The translations under genes were made by a program, and so were the position numbers. This document shows positions 9,363-19,319 of a stretch of 64,000 nt of DNA, one piece after another (the stretch's first letter is position 1; every line of letters starts with the position of its first letter). The DNA is from Arsukibacterium ikkense (GTDB lineage Bacteria > Pseudomonadota > Gammaproteobacteria > Enterobacterales > Alteromonadaceae), in assembly GCF_000987775.1 (NCBI RefSeq), contig NZ_LAHO01000012.1:108890-172889 (forward strand). The letters run 5' to 3'. The notes beneath the pieces are model-generated. The model was not told the DNA's origin, ran no database searches, and worked only from the letters and a program-made list of their open reading frames with translations.

Positions 9363-11282
9363 GTGTCGGATCAGCAAAATTGGTGGCAACGGTTGCGGTG
9401 GGCGGGGATGCTGCTGCCAGGGGTATTGGCCATGAGCGGCCCGGTGTTAGCCGTGGAAGAGCCGAGCATCAGTCAGATGCTGGGGCAAAAGCTGATGCTC
9501 GACTTGCGTTATTACTGCGATGAGGCGGTAGCGGCTGGCCGCTGTCGGACGCCGCTGACCAGTTTACCGCCACAGTTAGCCAGCCTGATTAGCGAACATA
9601 ATATTGGTGGGGTAATTTTATTTGCTGAAAATCTGCAGGATAGCGCGCAAATCATCAGGCTGAACCGCCAGTTGCAACAGGCGGCGGCCAGCTCGGCGTT
9701 AGCGCAGCCGTTGTTTATCAGTATTGACCAGGAAGGCGGTCGGGTGGCTCGTTTGCCGCGCCAGCTGGGCACCTCGTTTAGCGGCAATATGGCCATTGGT
9801 GCCACTTACCCGTTACACGGTAGCCATTTTGCGCAAGCAGTAGGCGGCATTTTGGCCGATGAGCTGCTGGCGCTGGGGATTAACGTTAACTTTGCGCCAA
9901 CGGTGGATGTTAATGTTAACCCGCAGAACCCGGTGATTAATGTGCGGGCTTTTTCCGAGGATCCGGGCGTAGTCGCTACGCTCGGTAGTGCCATGACAGA
10001 CGCTATGCAGCAGCGCGGGGTAATCGCCGCTTTAAAACATTTTCCCGGCCATGGCGATACGCATATCGACAGCCATTTAGGCTTACCGCGGGTAGAGCAT
10101 AGCCGCCAGCAGATTGATCAGGTCGATTTACTGCCTTTTGCTGAGATCATCCGCAGCAGCAATCCCGGGATGATTATGACAGCCCATATTCAGTATCCGG
10201 CGCTGGACAGCAGTACTTTTAGTGGTAAAGACGGCCAGCAAATGTTGAAACCGGCCACCTTATCACGGGCCATTTTGCATGATTTACTGCGCCAGCAACT
10301 GGCCTACAACGGCGTTATTGTTACCGATGCGCTGGATATGGCGGGTATTAGTCATTTCTTCAGCCCGCACGAGGCGGTAATTGCAACCTTTGCGGCGGGT
10401 GCCGATATTGCGCTGATGCCGGTTAAACTGCAAAACCCGGCCGAGCTGGCCGATTTAGCGGCCCTGCTAAGCGCACTGGAACAGGCGGTGGCCAGTGGTC
10501 AGCTGGATAGGGCGGAGTTACAGGCGTCCTACCAGCGGATTATTGCCCTGAAACAGCAGTACCCGCTGTTGCCAGCTGGCAGCGCTGCCGGGCAACTGGC
10601 CAAGGCCGCTAAGATACTGGGTAGCCCAATGCATCGGCAGGTTGAACTGGCACTGGCTCAGGCGGCGATTACCCAGATAGCGCTAAACAGCAAGCCACAG
10701 CCCAAACCGCTAACCCTGGCCGCAGGCAATAAAATCGTTTTATTAATGCCTGATAGTAATAAAGCCGCCGCGCTGCGCCTGGCATTACAACAACAAAGCC
10801 CGCAGCCGCTTAATATCGTTAATCTGAGCTTGCTGCAGGACGACTTAAGTGAGGCCAGTAAGCTGTTGGCGCAAGCCGACGTGGTAGTTAGTGGCTTTAT
10901 TACGCCAATGCCATCCTTAGCCGAAATTGGTGGCATGGATGATATTGCAGCGATGGGACCGCTGGCGGCGCGTTACCAGCGCCAGCAACAGGACTTTCTG
11001 AATTTACTCAGCCAGCTGCGCCAGCAACAAACACCCCATGTTTATATCAGCCTGCGGGCGCCCTATGATGCTGCCATTTATGGTCAGTACGCCGATCTGG
11101 TGCTGGCCAGTTATGCCTATAACAGTGACGATAACGCCATAGCCGCCGGCGACCCCGGCGCGACCTATACTGCCCTGGCCAGAGTATTGCTGGGCCAGAC
11201 CAGCGCCAGCGGCAGCCTGCCGGTAACGGTTTTACCGGCAGCGGCCTTGCAGCCATCTTCAGTGGCTGAAGCTGCTCGCTGA
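9363..11282 (+). CDS. nagZ: Exported two-domain beta-N-acetylglucosaminidase (GH3, NagZ type)
   Basis: I place the start at the GTG at 9363 (639 residues), eight bases after GGAG; the open frame extends upstream to a TTG at 9303. The catalytic GH3 domain has SIDQEGGRVARLP, the NagZ His-Asp loop KHFPGHGDTHIDSH (about residues 224-237) and the nucleophile region VTDALDMAGI (near residue 321). E. coli NagZ is about 340 residues and cytoplasmic. This protein has a second, C-terminal domain of about 250 residues and an N-terminal segment (WWQRLRW then a hydrophobic stretch ending GPVLA) that reads as a signal peptide. That layout resembles the extracellular Bacillus NagZ, which works with NamZ. 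It probably releases GlcNAc from muropeptides in the periplasm. Confidence 0.9.
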   Translation: MSDQQNWWQRLRWAGMLLPGVLAMSGPVLAVEEPSISQMLGQKLMLDLRYYCDEAVAAGRCRTPLTSLPPQLASLISEHNIGGVILFAENLQDSAQIIRLNRQLQQAAASSALAQPLFISIDQEGGRVARLPRQLGTSFSGNMAIGATYPLHGSHFAQAVGGILADELLALGINVNFAPTVDVNVNPQNPVINVRAFSEDPGVVATLGSAMTDAMQQRGVIAALKHFPGHGDTHIDSHLGLPRVEHSRQQIDQVDLLPFAEIIRSSNPGMIMTAHIQYPALDSSTFSGKDGQQMLKPATLSRAILHDLLRQQLAYNGVIVTDALDMAGISHFFSPHEAVIATFAAGADIALMPVKLQNPAELADLAALLSALEQAVASGQLDRAELQASYQRIIALKQQYPLLPAGSAAGQLAKAAKILGSPMHRQVELALAQAAITQIALNSKPQPKPLTLAAGNKIVLLMPDSNKAAALRLALQQQSPQPLNIVNLSLLQDDLSEASKLLAQADVVVSGFITPMPSLAEIGGMDDIAAMGPLAARYQRQQQDFLNLLSQLRQQQTPHVYISLRAPYDAAIYGQYADLVLASYAYNSDDNAIAAGDPGATYTALARVLLGQTSASGSLPVTVLPAAALQPSSVAEAAR

Positions 11283-12475
11283 TGCTGAGCTGGCTGTGGC
11301 GTCACTGCGATACTATTCTGGCGGCATTGCCGCCACAGCGCTTACTGGCGCTGGATGTGTTACGTGGCCTGACCATTACTGCCATGATCCTGGTAAACAA
11401 CCCGGGTAGCTGGAGTCATGTCTATGGCCCGCTACGCCATGCACAGTGGCACGGCTGGACGATAACCGATCTGATTTTCCCGTTTTTTATTGTGATCGTT
11501 GGCATGTCGCTGCAACTGAGCCTGCAGCGGCAAGAGCAGCTGTCACAGGCGCTGGTAATTCGCCAGGCGGTATTCCGCAGTGCCAGACTGTTTGGGCTGG
11601 GGCTGTTTCTGGCGCTGTTTTACTACAACTTTGCCGACCCTGCATACAGTTATCTCGAGCAAAAGCTGTTAACCGTGCGTTGGTTGGGCGTGCTGCAACG
11701 GCTTGCGCTGGTGTATTTTGCTACCGTCCTTATTGTGTTGTATTGCGGCAGCCGCGGCCGGATTGCCTGGTTAATCGGGCTATGCGCGGTATACCTGGCG
11801 GCTATGTTGTACGCACCCTATCAGGATAGCTATGGCAATCAGTTCCGCGGCCTGTGGCTGTTTGGCAACAGCTTTGCGGCCTGGCTCGATCATAATGTGC
11901 TGGGAGCCAGTCACGTTTATTACCGTAACGCCACGCCTTTTGCCTTCGACCCCGAAGGCTTATGGTCCAGCTTACCGGCGGTGGCCAGTTGTTTAAGCGG
12001 GGTGTTGCTGATGCAATGGCTGCAAAGTGGCCGTAACCTGGCCCAGAAAATTCGCGGTTTATTGTTCGTGGGGCTGATAGCGGTATGGCTGGCAGAACTA
12101 TGGCATTTTAGTTTACCGATTAATAAAAGTCTGTGGACGCCCAGTTTCGTGTTGCTGAGCAGCGGTTACTGCGCTATCGCCATGGCGGCCTGTGTCTGGT
12201 TGTGTGATGTTAAACGCTGGCGGCGTTGGAGTGCACCTTTTCTGGTATTTGGCGCCAACGCTATTTTATTTTTTATGCTGGCAGGGGTGGCAGCCAGGAT
12301 ACTGGTGATGATCCCGGTCGGCGATACGGTATTAAAAAGCTGGTTGTTCAACCGGCTGTTGCAACCGTTGTTGGGCAACCTGAATGGCTCACTGGCCTTT
12401 GCGCTGGTTTTTTTGCTGTTATCGTATCTGCTGATGCACTGGTGTTACCGCAAAGGGCATATTTTCAAAGTGTAG
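11282..12475 (+). CDS. NagX-like membrane protein (DUF5009/HGSNAT family)
   Basis: 397 residues, about 10-11 transmembrane segments. The N-terminal signature ALDVLRGLTITAMILVNNPGSW, then HAQWHGWTITDLIFPFFIVIVG, is that of the heparan-alpha-glucosaminide N-acetyltransferase-like family, which includes NagX of chitin and GlcNAc utilisation clusters in Shewanella and Xanthomonas. The human relative moves an acetyl group across a membrane to glucosamine. In bacteria a transport or deacylation/acylation role for amino sugars is proposed but not firm. The ATG shares one base with the nagZ stop (TGATG), which indicates translational coupling and a shared job in amino-sugar handling. Confidence 0.85.
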   Translation: MLSWLWRHCDTILAALPPQRLLALDVLRGLTITAMILVNNPGSWSHVYGPLRHAQWHGWTITDLIFPFFIVIVGMSLQLSLQRQEQLSQALVIRQAVFRSARLFGLGLFLALFYYNFADPAYSYLEQKLLTVRWLGVLQRLALVYFATVLIVLYCGSRGRIAWLIGLCAVYLAAMLYAPYQDSYGNQFRGLWLFGNSFAAWLDHNVLGASHVYYRNATPFAFDPEGLWSSLPAVASCLSGVLLMQWLQSGRNLAQKIRGLLFVGLIAVWLAELWHFSLPINKSLWTPSFVLLSSGYCAIAMAACVWLCDVKRWRRWSAPFLVFGANAILFFMLAGVAARILVMIPVGDTVLKSWLFNRLLQPLLGNLNGSLAFALVFLLLSYLLMHWCYRKGHIFKV

Positions 12476-12556
12476 TGAGTTGGCCCCTGGTGGCATTTGC
12501 AATTTGGCCTGCCTGCAGTAAGCTCAAAGGGCAATTAACTATAAAGTGATGTGTTT

Positions 12557-15136
12557 ATGCGTTGTTCTGCCCTGCGGGCATTGGTTATCTTTAGCGGGTT
12601 TGTGGCAACCAGTCAGCAGATTGGGGCAAGCGAGCCGGTTCGGCCGAATGGCCGGCAGCTAGTCATAGGTATTTATCAAAACCCGCCAAAGATCAGCGTG
12701 GCGGCGGATGGCATGCCCAGCGGTATCTTTGGTGATTTGCTGCAACATATTGCGCAGCAGCAAAACTGGCAGATAAAGCCGGTGAGCTGTGATTGGGCCT
12801 ACTGCCTGGAACTGCTCAGAAGCGGGGATATTGACCTGTTACCCGATGTGGCTTACAGCCCCGAGCGCGCACTGAGCATGCGTTTTCACCAGACGCCGGT
12901 ATTACACAGCTGGTCTACACTCTATAGCCTGCCTGGCCAGCCTGTTGCAGAGCTGGCTGATTTAGCCGGCCGCAAAATCGCGGTGCTGCAACACAGCTCG
13001 CAGCACCTTTATTTGCAACACTACAATGGGCAACAGCAGCTGCCGCTGACCCTGTTGCCGGTGCAGTCGCTGCAGGCCGCCTTTAATTTAGTGGCCGCCG
13101 GCCAGGCAGATGCTGCGGTGGCCAATCATTTATTTGGTGACTTGCGGGCGGCAGAATTTCAGCTTAAAGCCAGCCCGATACGTTTTGATCCGGTAGCATT
13201 GTATTTTGCGGTGGCCCCGGACCGCAATCTGGAATTGCTAACGGTTATCGACCAGCAGTTGCAGCAGTGGCAGGCCGATCCGCAGTCATTTTATTTTCAA
13301 ACCGTTAGCCGCTGGAGTCAGCCAGGCACTAAGGTGGTGAATTTTTCCCTGCTGAAGCTATGGTCGGCACTTAGTGCCTTGCTACTCATACTTGCTGGCG
13401 CGGCAATGTACTGGTTTTGGCGTCGCAGCCGCGGCCAGTTACAGCAAATGCAGCTGGAGCTGGCGCGGCTTACTACTATTTTAAACAGTGTCGATGCCCA
13501 TATTTATATTAAAGACCGCCGCTCGCGTTATCAGTACGTCAATCATAAAGTTGCTGCATTATTTGGGCGTCCGGCAGAGCAAATTATTGGCCACACCGAC
13601 AGTTTGTTTTTTGATGCCAAAACCGTCAGTCAGCTGCAGCTGAATGATCAACGGGTGCTAACTGCCGGTGAGCGGGTTGTTGCAGAAGAAATTAACACCA
13701 TGGCGGATGGCAGCCAGGTACATACCTATTTATCGGTGAAGCTACCTTTACGCTATGCCAATGGTGAGATTTACGCGCTGTGTGGTATCTCGACCGATAT
13801 TACCGAGCATAAGCAAAATCAGGCTGCCATTCATCAGCTGGCCTTTTACGATGCATTAACGTCGCTACCCAACCGCAGGTTATTGCTGGAGCGGTTGGAA
13901 CAGGCGTTTAGTCTTGCTGGACGTATTTCCTGTCAGGGCGCGGTGCTGTTTATCGATCTGGACCATTTCAAAGATTTAAACGATACCCTGGGCCATGCGG
14001 TGGGGGATGAGCTACTGAGCCAGGTCGCCGGCAGGCTTAGTGAACAGCTGCGTAAAAGCGATACCCTGGCCCGGTTTGGCGGTGACGAGTTTGTGGTGTT
14101 GCTGCCCGAGTTACAACCCCGCGCCGATTTAGCCGGGCAGCGGGTAGAGCTGCTGGCGATGAAGCTGATGGATATGCTGACCCTGCCATTTAAACTGGCT
14201 GAGCGCAGTTATAGCATCAGTGCCAGTATTGGCATTGCCATGTTCAGTGACGCCGGCAATGTCGACGAGCTACTGCAGCGGGCCGATTTAGCCATGTACG
14301 ATGCCAAGAACCGGGGCCGCAATCAGTATTGTTTTTATGACAGCACGTTGCAAGCCAAGGTGCTGGCCCGGGCGTCTATGCTGGAGGGCTTACGGCTGGC
14401 CTTGAGCGAGCAACGTTTTTGTCTGCACTACCAGATGCAATATCATAGTAATGGCCAGGTATTAGGGGCGGAAGTGTTGCTGCGCTGGACCGACCCTGAA
14501 CTGGGAGCGGTATCTCCTGAGGACTTTATTCCATTGGCTGAAGAGTGCGGCTTAATTTTACCGATCGGCGCCTGGGTCTTGCAACAGAGTTGTCAGCAGT
14601 TGGCCAGCTGGCAGACTGATCCGCTCAAAGCCAGCTGGCATCTGGCGGTAAACTTAAGTGTGCGCCAGTTACATGATCCCAGCTTTGTCGCGCTGGTGAC
14701 CGACACCCTGCAACAAACCGGCGCCAATCCGGCAAACCTGGTGCTGGAGCTGACAGAAACCCAGCTGCTGCAGGACATTGAAGCCGTTATCGGTAAAATG
14801 CAGCAGTTACGTGCGCTGGGGGTACGCTTTTCGCTGGACGATTTTGGCACCGGCTACTCCTCGCTGAGCTACTTAAAACGTTTACCGCTGCATCAGCTGA
14901 AGATAGACGGCAGTTTTGTGCGTGATTTACTGGATGACCCCAGTGATGAAGCGATAATCAGAACGATTCTGGCATTGGGGAGCAGTTTAGAATTGCATGT
15001 TATTGCTGAAGGGGTAGAAACCACAGCCCAGTATCTGGCACTCAAGCAGCTGGGCTGCCAGCAGTTTCAGGGCTATTTGCTGGGGCGGCCGGTGCCGGTA
15101 GCAGCGCTGAGCAGCGCGCCGCAAATACCGGCTTAA
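12557..15136 (+). CDS. Periplasmic-binding-domain receptor with PAS, GGDEF and EAL domains
   Basis: About 859 residues from ATG 12557, which follows AAGTGA by seven bases; an in-frame GTG at 12551 leaves no room for that site. A signal peptide precedes a solute-binding family 3-like domain (about 35-265). A transmembrane helix (about 273-292), PAS (about 305-420), GGDEF (about 430-595) and EAL (about 610-855) follow. The cyclase site GGDEF is intact, with the inhibitory RxxD motif (RKSD) five residues before it. The EAL site is EVLLR, with NLSVRQL, ELTETQ, DDFGTGYSSL, KIDGSF and AEGVET all present, so both cyclase and phosphodiesterase activities are possible. It likely senses an external small molecule and sets c-di-GMP. 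It lies 75 bases after the NagX-like gene. Confidence 0.88.
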   Translation: MRCSALRALVIFSGFVATSQQIGASEPVRPNGRQLVIGIYQNPPKISVAADGMPSGIFGDLLQHIAQQQNWQIKPVSCDWAYCLELLRSGDIDLLPDVAYSPERALSMRFHQTPVLHSWSTLYSLPGQPVAELADLAGRKIAVLQHSSQHLYLQHYNGQQQLPLTLLPVQSLQAAFNLVAAGQADAAVANHLFGDLRAAEFQLKASPIRFDPVALYFAVAPDRNLELLTVIDQQLQQWQADPQSFYFQTVSRWSQPGTKVVNFSLLKLWSALSALLLILAGAAMYWFWRRSRGQLQQMQLELARLTTILNSVDAHIYIKDRRSRYQYVNHKVAALFGRPAEQIIGHTDSLFFDAKTVSQLQLNDQRVLTAGERVVAEEINTMADGSQVHTYLSVKLPLRYANGEIYALCGISTDITEHKQNQAAIHQLAFYDALTSLPNRRLLLERLEQAFSLAGRISCQGAVLFIDLDHFKDLNDTLGHAVGDELLSQVAGRLSEQLRKSDTLARFGGDEFVVLLPELQPRADLAGQRVELLAMKLMDMLTLPFKLAERSYSISASIGIAMFSDAGNVDELLQRADLAMYDAKNRGRNQYCFYDSTLQAKVLARASMLEGLRLALSEQRFCLHYQMQYHSNGQVLGAEVLLRWTDPELGAVSPEDFIPLAEECGLILPIGAWVLQQSCQQLASWQTDPLKASWHLAVNLSVRQLHDPSFVALVTDTLQQTGANPANLVLELTETQLLQDIEAVIGKMQQLRALGVRFSLDDFGTGYSSLSYLKRLPLHQLKIDGSFVRDLLDDPSDEAIIRTILALGSSLELHVIAEGVETTAQYLALKQLGCQQFQGYLLGRPVPVAALSSAPQIPA

Positions 15137-15148
15137 GCCGGTTGCTGA

Positions 15149-15793
15149 TTAAGACCAAAGCGCCAGCCGGCCTAAGAATAACTGGCCATGTTGTGATAAC
15201 AACCACAGCAATAAAATGCCGTTGCCAATAATCACCAGTAAAAACTCCCGCTGAAACAGAAATTTGCGTCTTTTATGCGCCAGCCTTTTCTGGGCGAGCA
15301 AGGCACCGGGCCAGCCACCAATTAAGCTGAATAACTGTAAACTTTGCTCTGGCAGCCGCTGGCGCTGGCGGGCAACCGCAGCGGCTTTATCCGCCCGGTA
15401 CAGCCAGTAGGTAAACAAGCTGGCTTCAATATATAAAATAGGTAACACATAAGGCAGGGTGCCAAATAGCAGGGCGATAACCACCAACACCAGAAAAGCG
15501 CAGCGGAAATACAGCGAGACATCGCGGGTATAGTCCAGATCAATGACGGGCGACTCGACAGTTGCGCTGCTGGCTGTGCTGCTAGCCTGGATAACCTGCA
15601 GCTGAGTCGCCAACGGCCGGCCACGCTTATCTTTTCCCAGGCTAAATTGCAGCCGACAGCCCTCTGCCGGGCGGATTTTGCTATCGGCAAAGTCACGGAT
15701 ATGGAAAAACAATTGCTGGGTGTCGTTGTCGGGCACTACGAAGCCGAAGCCTTTATCGTCGCGCCAGTGCACCACTTTACCTGTCAGCTGCAT
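15149..15793 (-). CDS. Cold-shock domain plus DUF1294 membrane protein
   Basis: 214 residues. Residues 1-65 form a cold-shock (CspA-like) domain with the RNP1-type KGFGFVVPD and a second nucleic-acid-binding strand LFFHIRDF. After a linker, two hydrophobic segments (about 95-130) and the DUF1294 core follow: YRADKAAA, IGGWPGALLAQK and HKRRKFLFQREF. This pairing is a recurrent family in gammaproteobacteria, with single-strand nucleic-acid binding tethered to the membrane. Its function is not established. It converges with the GGDEF-EAL gene. Confidence 0.85.
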   Translation of the reverse strand: MQLTGKVVHWRDDKGFGFVVPDNDTQQLFFHIRDFADSKIRPAEGCRLQFSLGKDKRGRPLATQLQVIQASSTASSATVESPVIDLDYTRDVSLYFRCAFLVLVVIALLFGTLPYVLPILYIEASLFTYWLYRADKAAAVARQRQRLPEQSLQLFSLIGGWPGALLAQKRLAHKRRKFLFQREFLLVIIGNGILLLWLLSQHGQLFLGRLALWS

Positions 15794-15862
15794 CGGCTGT
15801 TACCAAACTCCGGTTATTCCGATGAGCTGAGTGTATCAGAAGATAACTGAACAGTGGTTTAA

Positions 15863-17285
<1,423 letters not shown>

Positions 17286-17353
17286 TCAGCGGCCTCAACC
17301 TAGACAATAGTGCTCTAGCTTAATCACAGTGCTGGCTAAAGGCAAAAAAACCG

Positions 17354-17926
17354 ATGAAAACCTCGTTGTCTCCTGCTTGCCCGCCGCTTACGCAACGGCC
17401 ATCCCCCCATTTTAACGAGCGGCCAGCGGGCGCAGTGATCAGTTTGCTGGTTATTCATAATATCAGCCTGCCTGCCGGCTGTTTTGCCAGCGCACCGCAG
17501 CAGGGTAGCTATGTGGATGCTTTGTTCTGTGGCACGCTTGACTGCAATGCCAACCCGACTTTCGCTGATTTGCAAGGGGTAACCGTGGCCGCCCATTGTG
17601 TGATCTGGCGCGATGGCAGTATTTTTCAGTATGTGCCTTTTGACAAAAGAGCCTGGCATGCCGGGCCAAGCGAGTTTGCTGGTCGGGCCAATTGTAACGA
17701 CTTTTCCATAGGGATAGAGTTAGAAGGCAGCGACAATTTGCCGTATACTGAGCGCCAGTATCAAAGCCTGATAACGTTGAGCCGGTATTTACTGGCGCGT
17801 TATAAGGATATCAGCCCCGAGCGGATAGTCGGCCACAGCGATATTGCGCCCGGGCGCAAAACCGACCCAGGCCCGGCGTTTGACTGGTTAGCTTACCGGG
17901 CAGCGCTTGAGTGTTGCAGTAAATAA
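17354..17926 (+). CDS. ampD: 1,6-anhydro-N-acetylmuramyl-L-alanine amidase
   Basis: 190 residues, close to the E. coli protein in length and motifs. VIHNISLPAG carries the first zinc histidine, FDKRAWHAG the second region, and VGHSDIAPGRKTDPGPAF supplies the last histidine and the zinc aspartate with the catalytic lysine. CNDFSIGIELEGSD is also diagnostic. The enzyme is cytoplasmic and removes the stem peptide from anhydro-muropeptides, so it controls both murein recycling and the signal for ampC-type beta-lactamase induction where AmpR is present. ampE follows 12 bases later. Confidence 0.95.
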   Translation: MKTSLSPACPPLTQRPSPHFNERPAGAVISLLVIHNISLPAGCFASAPQQGSYVDALFCGTLDCNANPTFADLQGVTVAAHCVIWRDGSIFQYVPFDKRAWHAGPSEFAGRANCNDFSIGIELEGSDNLPYTERQYQSLITLSRYLLARYKDISPERIVGHSDIAPGRKTDPGPAFDWLAYRAALECCSK

Positions 17927-17938
17927 GGAGAGCAGGCA

Positions 17939-18835
17939 ATGACGTTAATAAGTATGTTACTGGCACTAATTATCGAGCGGCTGGCAGTGCGCAGCCATGC
18001 CTGGCAAGCGCAGGGCTATGTGCGGGCCTATTTACGTTTTAGTCTGAAAACACCGTTAGCCACCCTGGCCCGGCATCAGTTTGGTCAGTACTTGTGGCTG
18101 CTGTTGCCGGGTGCTGTGGTCGCGCTGGTATTGTGTCTGGTTGATAACCGCTTACTGACCTTAATTGTGAATACGCTGGTGTTGCTGGTTGGCATTGGTT
18201 GCTGGCACTATCGTCAGTTGTATAAGCAGTATCTGAATGCGCAGGAGCGCGGCGATGCTGAGGCGGCCCATCTGGCCATGCAGCAGATCCGTACTGACAG
18301 TGGCAGTAGCGCTGATCAAAACAGTTATGGCCAAAGCCTGGTCTGGCTTAACTTCCGTTATTACGCCGCTACCGCTTTCTGGTTTTTACTGCTGGGTGCT
18401 TTTGGGGTGATTACCTATGCGCTGTTGCGACAGTTGCAGGAGCCGGTCACGCTGGCACCGGGCGAGTCAGCGGCAGCAGAAGCAGAAGCAACGGCTGAAG
18501 AATACACGGCATTACAACCCGAAGGCGATGGCCAGGATGCGGTGCAATGTCTGAACCACTGGGCGCAGTGGTTGCCGGCCCGCTTGTTTGGGCTGGGTTT
18601 CGCCCTGGTGGGGTATTTCTCCCGGGCCTCTAATGCCTTACTGGCTTATTTTCTGGATTTTACCGTCAGTAATGAGCAAGTGCTGACAGAAGTGGCAAGT
18701 GCGGCGGAGCCGATGGAGCCGGAGCTGCTCAATACCGTAGATGAAACCAGTGCGATGGTGCAGCTGGCCAAGCGCAACATGCTGTTTTTTCTGGCTTTGG
18801 CCGCGGTGCTGACCTTAAGCGGTTGGTTACGCTAA
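17939..18835 (+). CDS. ampE: Inner-membrane protein AmpE, beta-lactamase induction
   Basis: 298 residues. The N-terminal MTLISMLLALIIERLAVRSHAWQ pattern, four hydrophobic segments (about 38-62, 66-82, 138-160 and the C-terminal 278-296) and the conserved FRYYAATAFWF and LFGLGFALVGYF stretches identify AmpE. Its biochemical role is unclear; it is co-transcribed with ampD in many gammaproteobacteria and has been proposed as a membrane sensor. An acidic, alanine/glutamate-rich loop lies at about 176-195. AAGGAG lies about eight bases before the ATG. Confidence 0.9.
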   Translation: MTLISMLLALIIERLAVRSHAWQAQGYVRAYLRFSLKTPLATLARHQFGQYLWLLLPGAVVALVLCLVDNRLLTLIVNTLVLLVGIGCWHYRQLYKQYLNAQERGDAEAAHLAMQQIRTDSGSSADQNSYGQSLVWLNFRYYAATAFWFLLLGAFGVITYALLRQLQEPVTLAPGESAAAEAEATAEEYTALQPEGDGQDAVQCLNHWAQWLPARLFGLGFALVGYFSRASNALLAYFLDFTVSNEQVLTEVASAAEPMEPELLNTVDETSAMVQLAKRNMLFFLALAAVLTLSGWLR

Positions 18836-18836
18836 C

Positions 18837-19295
18837 ATGGCCCAGTCTGCTGAGCAGCTACTGCCCTATATTGCTGCTACCTTTGACCAGATGCCCTTTA
18901 ACCGTTTGCTGGGGTTGCAGGTAAGCCGTTTTGCCGATGACGAGGTAGAAGTGCGCTTGCCGTGGGCGGCACAGTTGGTGGGCAATCCTATTCAACAAAT
19001 TTTGCATGGTGGTGTTATTGCCACTGTGCTGGACGTGGCGGGCGGCATGATGGCGGTGGCCAGTGCCCTTGGCCGGTTTAGCGAAATTGAGCAAAGCGAG
19101 CTGGTGCAACGTTTTGGTAAAATGAGCACTATCGATATTCGCACCGATTATTTACGCCCAGGCCGGGGTAGTGAGTTTATTGCCACGGCCAGAGTGATCC
19201 GCTCAGGTAACAAAGTGGCCGTGTGCCGGATGGAACTGCATAACGAGCAAGGCGTGCATATTGCACTGGGTACCGGTACTTATCTGGTGGGTTAA
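18837..19295 (+). CDS. PaaI/YigI-type hotdog thioesterase
   Basis: 152 residues of hotdog fold. The signature HGGVIATVLDVAGGMMAV contains the characteristic HGG followed by an acidic residue, and TIDIRTDYLRPGRGSEFIATARVIRSGNKVAVCRMEL is the typical long central strand pattern. Such enzymes hydrolyse acyl-CoA or aryl-CoA thioesters in the cytoplasm. The substrate cannot be told. It starts one base after the ampE stop, so it is probably in the ampD-ampE mRNA. Confidence 0.85.
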   Translation: MAQSAEQLLPYIAATFDQMPFNRLLGLQVSRFADDEVEVRLPWAAQLVGNPIQQILHGGVIATVLDVAGGMMAVASALGRFSEIEQSELVQRFGKMSTIDIRTDYLRPGRGSEFIATARVIRSGNKVAVCRMELHNEQGVHIALGTGTYLVG

Positions 19296-19319
19296 CAACC
19301 TGCTTTCTGGGGTAACACA

